Below are positions 17,833 through 26,663 of a DNA stretch of 64,000 nucleotides, piece after piece. The translations under genes and the position numbers were made by a program. Within the stretch, counting starts at the first letter, position 1. Every line of letters starts with the position of its first letter. The notes beneath the pieces are model-generated. The model ran no database searches, was not told where the DNA came from, and saw nothing but the letters and a program-made list of their open reading frames with translations. Origin of the DNA: DATAOG01 sp963840925 (lineage in GTDB: Bacteria > Pseudomonadota > Alphaproteobacteria > Geminicoccales > Geminicoccaceae). The stretch is from positions 62,001 through 126,000 of the forward strand of contig CAWJAY010000012.1 in the NCBI GenBank assembly GCA_963840925.1, in the 5' to 3' direction.

Positions 17833-19214
17833 GGCCAGCCGGTCGTGTCGCGAAGGTGGTGGAAATTCGGCGGCGCGGGTCCGAAGGCATGGTGGTCGGC
17901 ATCAGGCGGCGAAGTCAAGATCGGTGGGCGAGCGCTCGAGGGTCTGCCAGCCGTCGACCCGGCGCATGGTCATCTGACCGGACGCCAACAGCACCCAGAA
18001 CAGCATGGCGGCGGTCTCGGCACAAGGCAGCAGGCACTGCGTTCTTGATTCTTGCCACTTTGAACTCCTCGTGCAGGCGCTCGATCGCGTTCGTGGGTCC
18101 TGATCTGAGCGCCACTGCTCGGGCGGGTAGCGCACGAACGTGAACAGGCGCTCGCCGGCTTCTTCCAAGCTCGTCGCGACCGACCGGCAGCGAAGCTTCC
18201 ACTTGGCCAGGAACGCCTTACGCCGGACTACGACCTCGGCGGCGGCCTTGGCGTTCATCATGTGGTTGAAGTCGGCCTTGATCTCGTCGTGCAGGTGCTT
18301 CGGCGCGTGGGCGCGCAGATTGCGCTCCTTGTGCACGGTGCAGCGCTGAACCGGCACATCGTTCCACAGGCTGGCGAGCGCCGCTTCCAGGCCTTTGCCG
18401 CCGTCGACGATCACCAATTCGGGTCGGCCGCCCCACGGCTGGTCAGGTCGTCCAGCATGGCCCGCCACGCGGCCTCGCTTTCGCCACCCATGTTCTTGAT
18501 GGCGAGCACCACCTTTTGGCCGTCGCGGCGGACACCGAGGGCAATCAGCAGCGAGATGGCCGTGGCCTTGCGATCGAGCCGGACCTTGACCACGGTGCCG
18601 TCGAGGATCAGCCGCACAATGTCGTCGCCGGCAAGATCACGCTCCTGCCAGGCCTGCCAGGCCGAGCGGGTCTTCTGCCAGGCCCGGCTGACCACGTCCT
18701 TGCCCACATGGCCCTCGAACAACCTGGCCAACGCTCGCCGCGCCCGGCGGGTGTTCATGCCGGCGAGGTAGACCTCGGCGATCAAGGCCTCGGCGCGATG
18801 GGAGAGCCGCTTGTAAGCGGGCAGCAAGTCGCTCTTCCATTCCTGCTCGCCAGCCTCGTCGCGCAGACGAGCGCGCGGCACCGAGAGCGTCAGCAGGCCG
18901 AAGGTGGTGACCAGCCGGGCGCGGCCGGTGCCCGTGGCGCCGACCAGTGCAGACCGCTCCTCGCTGGTAACGCCGCACGGCCCGAGCGAGCCTTCCAGCT
19001 CCTCCTCCAGCAGCTCCTCGATGAACGAGCGGACCCGACCACGGACCGCCTCCTCCAACGGATCGAACCGGTACGCTGCTGACGAACGGCGATGGCCCTG
19101 CCAGCACGGTTGGCGTAACTTCCTTCATGGCGTGGGTTCCTTCTCGATCTTGCCAATCGGAACCTACGCCGCCTCATCCAATTTCCACCAACCTCGCGAC
19201 ACGACCGGCCAGCC
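17833..19214 (-). mobile_element. IS256-family insertion sequence
   Basis: About 1.38 kb, the normal size for IS256 elements. It is bounded by imperfect 35-bp inverted repeats at 17833-17867 and 19180-19214, which match at 31 of 35 positions around a shared GTCGTGTCGCGA block and a shared TGGTGGAAATT inner end. One transposase lies inside on the minus strand. I see no clear 8-9 bp target duplication in the flanks. It separates the ParB-like region from the replication genes of the island. Confidence 0.85.
17902..19128 (-). pseudogene. IS256-type transposase, frameshifted
   Basis: About 405 residues in total across frames. N-terminus: MKEVTPTVLAGPSPFVSSV from 19128, then IEELLEEELEGSLG in the next frame. 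The first catalytic Asp is in RLILDGTVVKVRLDRKA, the second in ELVIVDGGKGLEAALASL, and the Glu in TNAIERLHEEFKVARIK, giving the DDE triad of mutator-type (IS256) transposases. The C-terminus (MTMRRVDGWQTLE) ends at 17902. Frame changes occur near 19050, 18440 and 18110, and probably again near 18050. As written it is not translatable in one piece. Confidence 0.85.
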
Positions 19215-19363
19215 AACGTCACGAATCAGAAAACTGACTGCTCAGGAGTCAAGAAAACGGACACTTCTCAACCGCAAACCGGCACGGCTTGACCACGTCG
19301 CGAGCCCATGAACCTCAAACCGGCCGGACGCAACCTGACTGCGATAAGACGCACAGCGACTTT

Positions 19364-19583
19364 CAACCGTTTTCGAGACCTTTGTGACCGCGTGTGACCC
19401 GACATCTGGGCTTTTCAACAGGTTAACCCCAAAGTCACAGATTGAAGTCTCTTACTAACTACTAGCAGCCTCGCGCGCACGCGCACGCGTATATAGAAAC
19501 ACCAATCTGTGACTTTGGCCTTAACCCATTGAAATTGGCTAATGTCGGGTCACACGCGGTCACAAACATCCCGAAAACGGTGG
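19364..19583. repeat. 81-bp inverted arms with TGTGAC repeats: candidate replication origin
   Basis: Arms at 19364-19444 and 19503-19583 are exactly 81 bases each and align as inverted copies without gaps, 67 of 81 positions identical. The best blocks are TTTGTGACCGCGTGTGACCC with the following GACAT, and CCAAAGTCACAGATTG. Each arm contains TGTGACC twice at an 11-base spacing plus the same motif reversed (GTCACA), six copies in all. The 58-base centre includes a long alternating purine-pyrimidine run, CGCGCGCACGCGCACGCGTA, next to TATATA. It lies right behind the helicase gene. Iterons, dyad symmetry and a meltable centre fit an origin; a large bidirectional terminator is the alternative. Confidence 0.6.
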
Positions 19584-19606
19584 AAAGCCTATCCCCGACA
19601 AGCCTA

Positions 19607-20609
19607 CTAGACGTGGAAGTCCTCCGCGAGCTCCTCCGCGAGCGCGTCCCGGTCCAGGTCACGCAAGCGCCGCACGTGCCGCCAGCTCGGGTTGACGGTC
19701 AGCAGCTCGCCCGACCGGCGCAGCAGCCCCTTGCCGACCAGCCAGTCCTGCCAGCGGGCGATTTGCTGACTGACCTGCTTGGGCGGTTTGCTGCGCAAGA
19801 CCTCGAGGTCGAGCCCGCGCACCGCCGCGTCGAACTCGGCCCGGCTGACCGAATAGTCGTTGTAACCGACTGCCAGCCCCTGGATCGCGTCTTGAAGATC
19901 GAGGTGAGCGCCGAGGTCATCTGCGGCCGGCATGACCGGCCGGGCGTCGGTGCCGACCGCGACCGCACTGTCGCCGTCGCCCTCGAGCCGGAACCCGAGC
20001 CGTCCGATCGTGGCGCTGTCGCGCAGGCGCTCGACGGTCATCAGCATCAGATCGTTGACGGTGCGCTCGAACCGCCAGTCACCATCCCAGCCGCGGCTAA
20101 GCTCCGCGGGGCAGGATCGCATTCTCGGAGTGGGCGAGCACAGCGGCGCCGCTCTGCGCGCGGATCCTCTCGCAGACAGCGATCAGGTCGAGGCTAACGT
20201 CGCTGAGGCTCGACCCGTAGTCGAGGACAACCAGGGCGATGTCGGCGACCGCCGCCATGATCCCGTCCCAGGTGTTCACGTCGAGAAGGTCCAGCTCGGT
20301 CGACATCAGCAGCGTCGGCGATGCTGCGACCCCGCTGCTGCGCGCCAGCGCGTCGAACCGGCGCTTGATGCTGCCGGCCCCTTCGGGCGGGCAGCAGTAG
20401 ACCACCGTGCCGCGGGCAGTCGTCCGGCCGCGCCACCGCAGCCCCAGGCTCAAGTGCCAGGCGAGCGAGACGCTGATGAAGGTCTTGCCGCTGCCCTGGG
20501 GGCCGTGCGCCAGGACCAGCCAGCCCCGGCCCAGCAGCTCGTGGACCAGCATCTCGGCCAACTCCGGCGGCCAGCTGGCGACCGGCGCGGTCGCGGGTTG
20601 GAGCGCCAT
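19607..20609 (-). CDS. RecA-like helicase/ATPase of the island (one frameshift)
   Basis: About 333 residues when joined. Walker A is in AHGPQGSGKTFISVSLAWH, near residue 40. A Walker B-like strand follows (ADIALVVLDYGSSLSDVS), then VCERIRAQSGAAVLAHSEN. The frame breaks near 20110 and continues as DGDWRFERTVNDLMLMTVE, RLGFRLEGDGDSAVAVG and a helical C-terminus with winged-helix character (QQIARWQDWLVGKGLLRRS). This is the AAA_25/RepA-type layout of phage and plasmid replicative helicases. The ATG at 20609 is preceded by a strong GGGGAGGAG. It ends 24 bases from the big inverted repeat. Confidence 0.7.
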
Positions 20610-20612
20610 GAC

Positions 20613-22268
20613 CTCACTCCTCCCCGCTGCTGCGCGCGCCACCAGTCGATCAGCGGCTCGATGTTGCGCTCGATGCGCTGGTCGTCGCCGTCGTACATCT
20701 GACTGCCGGCGCGCACGATCAGCTCTTCGACCCGGCCGCGATCGATGCCGGCGATCTCGGCCAGCGCGAGCGCGCGGCCGCCCCAATGCTTGTAGGCCGG
20801 CAGGCGCTGACCCTCGTGGCCGCGGGCGGCGCGGATCTGGTCCAGGCACTCGCGGATCAGCTGGCGCATGCGCGCGGGGCTGGCGCGCCCACCGGCGCGA
20901 CCTCGCGCACCGGCGGGCGCCCGCCCACCCATGGGCGCCGGCGCCCGGCCGCGCGCCCCTGCAGCCCTGCGCGCCGCGCGCGGCGCGCCCACGTGCACCG
21001 GCGGCGTGATCACGGTGTCGCCGTCCGGGCCCTCGAGGATGCCCCAGCGCTGAACCGCAGGGCCGCCGATCACGGCGAGGAAGATCGGCTGCACCGGTTC
21101 GAGCAGTGCTCGGGTCCAACTGCGCGCCGGTGATCAGCGCCGATAGCCAGCTATGGAGCTCGGCCGAGCTCAGCGGCCGATCGAACCAGTGCCAGGTGCG
21201 CAGCCTGATCCCAGGCTTGACGCCGGCGCCGGCGGTCAACTGCCAGATCAGGCTGGCGCGCTGGAGCTCGGGCGGCAGCAGCGGCAGCAGCGCCCGCGCG
21301 CACGCTGGCCCATCGAGCGGGTCGACGCCGGCGACCATGACGCTATCGAAGTCGAGCCCGGCGTAGCGCCGGGACACCTCCTCGAGCCCGGCCGGGCCTT
21401 TGACCGGATCGTCGGCCGCCGCGCGCCGGCCGACGGCGGCCTTCGGCCGGCCGCGTACTGCGAACGCGCCGTTGGCAGCCGCCAGCTGCAACGCGCGGAA
21501 CAGATCGCGCAGGCCGCCGATCCGCCCGACGACGTAGCGGTACTGGGTCAGGAACCGGGGGTCGTAGACCCGGCCTTGGTAGACCCGCTTAGCCAGCTGG
21601 CCGCCGTTGGGGTTCAGGGCGACCGTAATCTCGTCGACCGCGGGCTCCGGCCCCGGCGCCGGGGCCGGCGCGGCCGCGGTCGCGGGCTGCGGCTGCGTGG
21701 GCTTCGGCTGGGCGGCCGGCTGCGGCTGCGCGGGCTGCAGCGGGGGCCTGCGCCACGATTCCAGCTGGCGCACCCGGCGCGCCGCCCGGTACGCCGCTAT
21801 GGCAGCGATGGGGTCGCCCGGGTTCGCGGCGACTTCCCCGAGCAGGTCCCTGGGATACTCGGGTACCCCCAACGAACAGCCGCCCTTCCAGGGGTAGGGC
21901 TCCCCGATCGCGAGCGCCAGCTCGATCCAGGGGCAGAAATCGGTGACCCTCATACTGTGGGGGACCGCGCCGATCAGCTGCTGATGCGCCTCCGGCCCGA
22001 ACCGGTCACGGTAGCGGAGCTCGTCGGGCCCCATCCCTGCCGGGGCGGCGCTGATCACGTCCTCCCAAGGGGCGGGGCGCCCGGTTGCGATCGCCCGACC
22101 GAGCCACGTGTCGACCTCGAAAATCCCGTAAGTCTCCTGGACGTATTTGTGGAACGTCTTGAAGCCCTCGCGCCCGTACAGGTCGATGTAACGGTCGGTG
22201 TTGTCGTAACGGGCCTCGTGGCCCTTACGCTTAGAGCCGCCTTGCCGGGAAGCAGTGGTCGTGGTCAT
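20613..22268 (-). CDS. Primase-like replication protein (frameshifted)
   Basis: Starts at the ATG at 22268. The N-terminal ~190 residues (DRYIDLYGREGFKTFHKYV, PWEDVISAAPAGMG) match nothing I know. A proline/glutamine/alanine linker follows (~195-235). The next domain has LDFDSVMVAGVDPLDGPA and LTAGAGVKPGIRLRTWHWF with DRPLSSAELHSWLSAL, a pattern seen in primase-polymerase type plasmid and phage proteins. Near 21097 the frame shifts, and the C-terminus continues as MRQLIRECLDQIRAARGHE and IERNIEPLIDWWRAQQR, close to the helicase start. Likely the initiator/primase of the island, transcribed with the helicase. Confidence 0.6.
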
Positions 22269-22336
22269 ATCAAGTAGTCCTTCCTGCGGTGGTTAGCGAT
22301 CCCCGTCGTGGGTAGGGGGTGTGCGAGACGAGATTC

Positions 22337-22374
22337 CGCCGGCCGTGCTCGGGAGCGCGGCCGGCGTCTCTTTT
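22337..22374 (+). terminator. Rho-independent terminator-like hairpin
   Basis: CGCCGGCCG (22337-22345) pairs perfectly with CGGCCGGCG (22358-22366); the loop itself can form an inner GCTC/GAGC stem. TCTCTTTT follows directly. It reads rightward, although no rightward gene precedes it, so it may insulate the right side of the island from read-through or act on an unannotated short transcript. Confidence 0.5.
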
Positions 22375-22495
22375 CCGGGAAAAACGGCGGTGCCCGGGCC
22401 GAGCCTGTGCCTATACCGGTGCCCGAACCGATCGCAGCGCTGCCGCCGCCAGCGGCGTTGAGCCCACTAGTCATCGGTTAAGCCTTTGATTTGCT

Positions 22496-23831
22496 GTGCG
22501 GGGGCAGATCAAGCATCTGATCGAACTCGCCGACCAGACCATCAGCGGGGCCGAGACCGATGCCGAGCCGGCGGCGGCCGGGTTGCCGGCGCCGCGCGCT
22601 GGGCTGCGGCCAGCCTGGTCCGTGGGGCTTGCGGTGCTGCTGTTCGTGGCCGGGGTCGCCGGCGCCACGGCGGTCCACGAGCTGCGACTTCAGCGCCGAG
22701 GTCGACCGGCAGCTGCAGCGGATGAACAGCCTGCTCGACCAGCGGGTCGCCAGTTTGCGCGCCGATCTCGATCAGCGTCTGCAGGTCGCCGAGCGCCTGG
22801 GCGCCGAGATGACCCGGGTCCACGACCAGTTCAGCGCCAACGTCGACCAGCTCAGCGCGACGATGGCGGGCTCGATGCGCTCGATGACCGCGCTCAGCGA
22901 CCACACGGTCAGCGAGCTCGAGCGGAGGCTCGCCAGCCCCGGCAGCGGGGTCACCGAGGCGTTCGGCCGCCTGCAGGCGCGGGCGGCGGCGCTGGGTCGC
23001 GGCCTCGATCAGGTCAGCGAGCAGCTCGCGACCGTCGAGCAGCGCGTGCCCAAGCTCGCCGATCAGGTCGAGAGCGCGGCAGCGGGCGTCCAGCAACTGC
23101 GCGCCGGCTTCGACCAGACGACGGCGGCGCTCGATGCCGTCAAGGCAGGCACGCCGGAGCTGGTCGCCTCGCTCGCGCAGCACAAGGACGCGCTCGGCCA
23201 GGAGTTGGACCGGCGTCAGTCCGAGCTCGACGCGCTGACGACCAAGGTCGAGGCGCTCGGCGGCGCGGTCGAGCAGTCGCGCTCGCGGCTGCAGAGCTTC
23301 GACCAAACGCTCGAGCAGGACCTTGAGCGCGCCAAGCAGGATCGCGCCGCGCTCCAGCGCGCGGTCCAGGAGCTGCGCGCTACCGGCCAACAGGTCACTC
23401 AGCTGCTGGCCGGCGCCGACGCCAAGCTCGAGGCGAGCCATCGGGAGATGCAGGGCAAGATCGACCAGATCCTCGCCGGGGCCGCCGAGCAGGCCGATCT
23501 CGCCGTGCTGCGCAGCCAGGACGTGATCAGCCGGGCCGAGGGCGGGGTCACCCGCAATCTCGAGAACCAAAGCCGGCAGGCGCTGGCCGACCTGGGCAAG
23601 GCGCGCGAGGCGCAGCTTGCGGAACTTGCGGAACAGGTCTCGGTGACCCAGGTCGAGCTCGAGCACACTCGCGCCGCGCTGCTCGCCGGCTGGCAGGGCC
23701 TCGACCAGGCAGTCGCGCTGCGCCAGACCCAGGTGCTCACGGGCCTCGACGGCTATGCCCAGACCATCCAGGCGCGCGTCCAGGACCTGTTGAAGGCGCT
23801 CGACGTCAAGGTCGCCGGCAGCGACGGCTGA
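22496..23831 (+). CDS. Membrane-anchored coiled-coil protein (one frameshift)
   Basis: About 444 residues when joined. A GTG at 22496 opens a frame with a short polar head, then one membrane helix (SVGLAVLLFVAGVAGATAV). Near 22685 a one-base change moves to the long second frame, which is an unbroken heptad-rich coiled coil: DRQLQRMNSLLDQRVASLR, RVHDQFSANVDQLSATMAG, KLADQVESAAAGVQQLRAG, LQSFDQTLEQDLERAKQDR and similar repeats to the end (YAQTIQARVQDLLKALDV). It resembles apolipoprotein-like or RmuC-like envelope coiled coils in composition only. It lies between the island and fdhD; whether it is core or cargo is unclear. Confidence 0.6.
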
Positions 23832-23905
23832 CGACGGCACCCGGGCCCGCCGCAGCGGGGCCTCGCTTGACCGGCGCGGCCGGGGCGGCTCACAATGCCT
23901 AAGCC

Positions 23906-24787
23906 ATGGACGACTATCTGCTGCGCCCGGACCCTGACGATCCGCGCCTCACCCAGGCGGTCGCCGGGGTCGATCAGGACGGCCGCCGGATCGAGACCGC
24001 GGTCGTCCACGAGCGACCGCTGACGCTGTTCCTGAACGCCCAGGAGATCGTCACGATGATGACGATCGGCGATTATCCGGACTATCTGGCGGTCGGCTAT
24101 CTGCTCAACCAGAACATGCTACGGCCGGACGACGAGGTCACCGGCATCGACTACGATCCCGAACTCGAGGTCGTGGTCGTCCGCACCCGGCGCGCCACCG
24201 ACTACGAAGCCAAACTGCGAAAAAAAGTGCGGACCTCTGGCTGCGCCCAGGGCACCGTGTTCGGCGATCTGATGGAGCGCTTCGAGCAGGTGCGGTTGCC
24301 GGCCGCCGCGATCCTCAAGACCTCCTGGCTGTACGCACTGGCCAAGAAGATCAACACCAGCCCCTCGCTCTACCTGAAAGCCGGGGCGATCCATGGCTGT
24401 GTCTTGTGCGAGCAGGACCGGACCCTGCTCTACATGGAGGACGTCGGCCGTCACAACGCCGTCGACAAGATCGCCGGCTACATGTTCCTGAACCGGATTT
24501 CGCCAGCCGGCAAAATCTTCTATACGACCGGACGGCTGACCAGCGAGATGGTGATCAAGACCGTGCAGATGCAGATCCCAATCCTGATCTCGCGCTCCGG
24601 CTTCACCGCCTGGGGGGTCGAGCTCGCGCGCCAGGCCGACCTGACCCTGATTGGCCGCGCCAAGGGCAAGCGCTTCATTGCGCTCGCCGGCGAACACCGG
24701 ATCGTCTTCGACGCCGACCCGCACTACGTCGCCGACGAAGGCCGCCACCTGCAGCGCAAAGCCAGTCTCGAGGACGACGCCGCTTAA
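23906..24787 (+). CDS. fdhD: FdhD, formate dehydrogenase sulfurtransferase
   Basis: 293 residues, full length. FdhD passes sulfur from a cysteine desulfurase to the molybdenum cofactor of formate dehydrogenase in the cytosol. Family marks: ERPLTLFLNAQEIVTMM, VGYLLNQNMLRPDDEV, KVRTSGCAQGTVFG (the conserved Cys segment), GAIHGCVLCEQ, then MEDVGRHNAVDKIAGYMF, FYTTGRLTSEMVIK and SRSGFTAWGVELARQ. It is separated from mobA by one gene, giving a molybdenum-cofactor neighbourhood. No formate dehydrogenase subunit is in the window. Confidence 0.93.
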   Translation: MDDYLLRPDPDDPRLTQAVAGVDQDGRRIETAVVHERPLTLFLNAQEIVTMMTIGDYPDYLAVGYLLNQNMLRPDDEVTGIDYDPELEVVVVRTRRATDYEAKLRKKVRTSGCAQGTVFGDLMERFEQVRLPAAAILKTSWLYALAKKINTSPSLYLKAGAIHGCVLCEQDRTLLYMEDVGRHNAVDKIAGYMFLNRISPAGKIFYTTGRLTSEMVIKTVQMQIPILISRSGFTAWGVELARQADLTLIGRAKGKRFIALAGEHRIVFDADPHYVADEGRHLQRKASLEDDAA

Positions 24788-24863
24788 GCACGATGGCGGC
24801 GTTCAGAGCGCTGACAGAACCGCCCTTGCGGATCTGGGAGTGCCGGCCAGAACCGGGAATGGC

Positions 24864-25004
24864 ATGGGCCGACGGCGACCTCTGACCCAGTATCCCGCGA
24901 GTGCTTTCGATGGTCTGGTCTGGCTCGCCATTCTGGGCACCGCGATTTACGGGATTTGCGCGCGGCCACCCGCTGAGGTCGCCACAGCGACGGCTATCAG
25001 CTAA
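24864..25004 (+). CDS. Possible 46-residue single-helix peptide
   Basis: ATG at 24864; one hydrophobic helix (DGLVWLAILGTAIYGICA) with a basic N-terminus. No clear ribosome binding site and no family, so this is tentative. From 25005 to 25282 the DNA is less GC-rich and holds nothing else I can support apart from the ribosome binding site of the next gene. Confidence 0.25.
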   Translation: MGRRRPLTQYPASAFDGLVWLAILGTAIYGICARPPAEVATATAIS

Positions 25005-25282
25005 CGGCTGACGCCATCATCGAGCATCTGCTCCGCCCGCCCGGGCTTGTGCCGCTGCCGGTGACCACGTCACAGGGCCAACCTTGCAGGGGCTAGCTAA
25101 CAAAGTGATCTGTGATCAATTTGCAACAGGCTTACGACAAAATTGTGGCCGCGCCGCCACGAATGAAGAAAATGTGAAGCCGTTCACTCCGCAGTCATGC
25201 CGATCCTCCTAATAAACGAGGGTACGTTCGGGTCATAGCTGGCCGACGCCGCTTGGTCGTCGGTGGTGACTGGAGAAGGCTG

Positions 25283-25900
25283 ATGAGTGCGGCGATCAGC
25301 GGTCTCAAAACCGGCGACCTCGTGCTGTTCGCGGCCGAGGGGCGAGGGCGCGGCCTGTTGCGGTGGTGGCATCGGCATTCCTGGACCCACGTCGGTCTCG
25401 TGCTCCGCGAACTCGCGGACCCGGAGCCGCTGCTGTGGGAGGCCCGTGACCGTGGGACGCGCGGGGATCCGGTCGTGGTCCGGCTCGCGCCTCGGATCGC
25501 CAGCTGTCCCGGACGGGTCAGCGTCCGCTGTCTGAACCAGCCGCTCAGTGCGGCGCAACGCGCGCGACTCGATGGGTTGCGGCGCGATTGGGCCGTCGGG
25601 GCGCCCAAGCGCGGCCTGCTCGACCTGATGGCAGCGGCTGACGATGGCTGGGTCGGCGCCGAAGCCGCTAATCTCGGCGAGCCGACCGGGGCCGAGCTGG
25701 TCGCCAGGGTTTATCAGCGTCTCGGCCTGCTCGATGACGTCGCACGCGGCGGGACACCCCCGAGCGGTTACCGGGCGCGGCGGTTCGGCGAGCGCGCCGG
25801 CCTCGGGCTCAAGCATGGCTACACTCTCGGGCCGGAGATCGTGCTGCACGATCCCGCCGGCGCCGAGGACTGGCGCAACGCCCGGCCCCAGCCTGCCTGA
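25283..25900 (+). CDS. NlpC/P60-like (YiiX-type) protein, nucleophile apparently missing
   Basis: 205 residues from the ATG at 25283, which has GGAGAAGG six bases upstream. N-terminus GLKTGDLVLFAAEGRGRG and HRHSWTHVGLVLREL match the permuted papain-like YiiX/YebB fold, where the His of THVG is catalytic. In this group the second half normally shows a Cys-Ser-Glu-Leu-Val motif; here it reads EPTGAELVARVYQRLGLL, with Gly-Ala in place of Cys-Ser. So the nucleophile seems lost, and the protein may bind rather than cut peptidoglycan or amidated substrates. It precedes mobA by 49 bases. Confidence 0.65.
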   Translation: MSAAISGLKTGDLVLFAAEGRGRGLLRWWHRHSWTHVGLVLRELADPEPLLWEARDRGTRGDPVVVRLAPRIASCPGRVSVRCLNQPLSAAQRARLDGLRRDWAVGAPKRGLLDLMAAADDGWVGAEAANLGEPTGAELVARVYQRLGLLDDVARGGTPPSGYRARRFGERAGLGLKHGYTLGPEIVLHDPAGAEDWRNARPQPA

Positions 25901-25949
25901 GCCTGGCCAGATCGCTCCGGATCGGCCATCATCGGCCGTCGGGGAGCCG

Positions 25950-26660
25950 ATGGAAGGCATCATGGCCCTAGCGAGTGCGGCGGACCGGCCGCCGGTCGTG
26001 GGCGTGCTGCTCGCGGGCGGGCAGGCCCGGCGCATGGGTGGCGGCGACAAATGCCTCCGGCCACTCGGCGGGCGGCCGATCCTTGCCCACGTGATCGCGC
26101 GGGTCGCACCGCAGGTGCGGGCGCTGCTGCTCAACGCCAATGGCGACCCCGGGCGGTTCGCCGCCTTTCGCCTGCCGGTCGCGGCCGACCTGATCCCAGG
26201 TTTCGCGGGTCCGCTCGCCGGCGTGCTGACCGGGATGGCCTGGACGCGGGCAACCCGGCCGGACTGCCCCTGGATCGCGACCATCGCGACCGACACGCCC
26301 TTTTTCCCACCGGACCTCGTGGCGCGCCTGCTGGCAGCGGTCGAAGGTCAGAGCACTGAGCTCGCCTGCGCCGCTTCCGGCGGCCGGACGCATCCGGTGT
26401 TCGGCCTCTGGCCGGTCCGGCTCGAGGACGAGCTGCGCAACGCGATGATCGACGAAGAGATCCGCAAGGTCGACGTCTGGACCGCCCGCTACCGGCTGGC
26501 CGTGGTCGAGTTCCCGGCCGCGCCGGTCGACCCCTTCTTCAACACCAACCGGCCCGAGGATCTGGCCGCAGCCGAACGGCTGCTCGGCGCCCGGGGCACC
26601 GACCCGAACCCGAACTTCCCCGCCGCTGGCGCCGGAGGACGTTCCGGCAGCGATCTGTGA
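25950..26660 (+). CDS. mobA: MobA, molybdenum cofactor guanylyltransferase
   Basis: 236 residues. It attaches GMP to molybdopterin to form the bis-MGD cofactor used by formate dehydrogenase and other DMSO-reductase family enzymes. N-terminal nucleotide-binding loop VGVLLAGGQARRMGGGDK, then PLGGRPILAHVIARV, IPGFAGPLAGVLTGM, TIATDTPFFPPDLVARL and PFFNTNRPEDLAAAE fit the family throughout. The ATG at 25950 has GGGGAG six bases ahead. It ends three bases before the convergent AI-2E gene and lies near fdhD, which serves the same cofactor. Confidence 0.92.
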   Translation: MEGIMALASAADRPPVVGVLLAGGQARRMGGGDKCLRPLGGRPILAHVIARVAPQVRALLLNANGDPGRFAAFRLPVAADLIPGFAGPLAGVLTGMAWTRATRPDCPWIATIATDTPFFPPDLVARLLAAVEGQSTELACAASGGRTHPVFGLWPVRLEDELRNAMIDEEIRKVDVWTARYRLAVVEFPAAPVDPFFNTNRPEDLAAAERLLGARGTDPNPNFPAAGAGGRSGSDL

Positions 26661-26663
26661 GCC

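Noticed and set aside
22542..23840. 432-codon leftward frame opposite the coiled-coil protein
   Set aside because: The rightward strand shows true heptad structure and a membrane anchor; the reverse frame looks like leucine/arginine-rich antisense.
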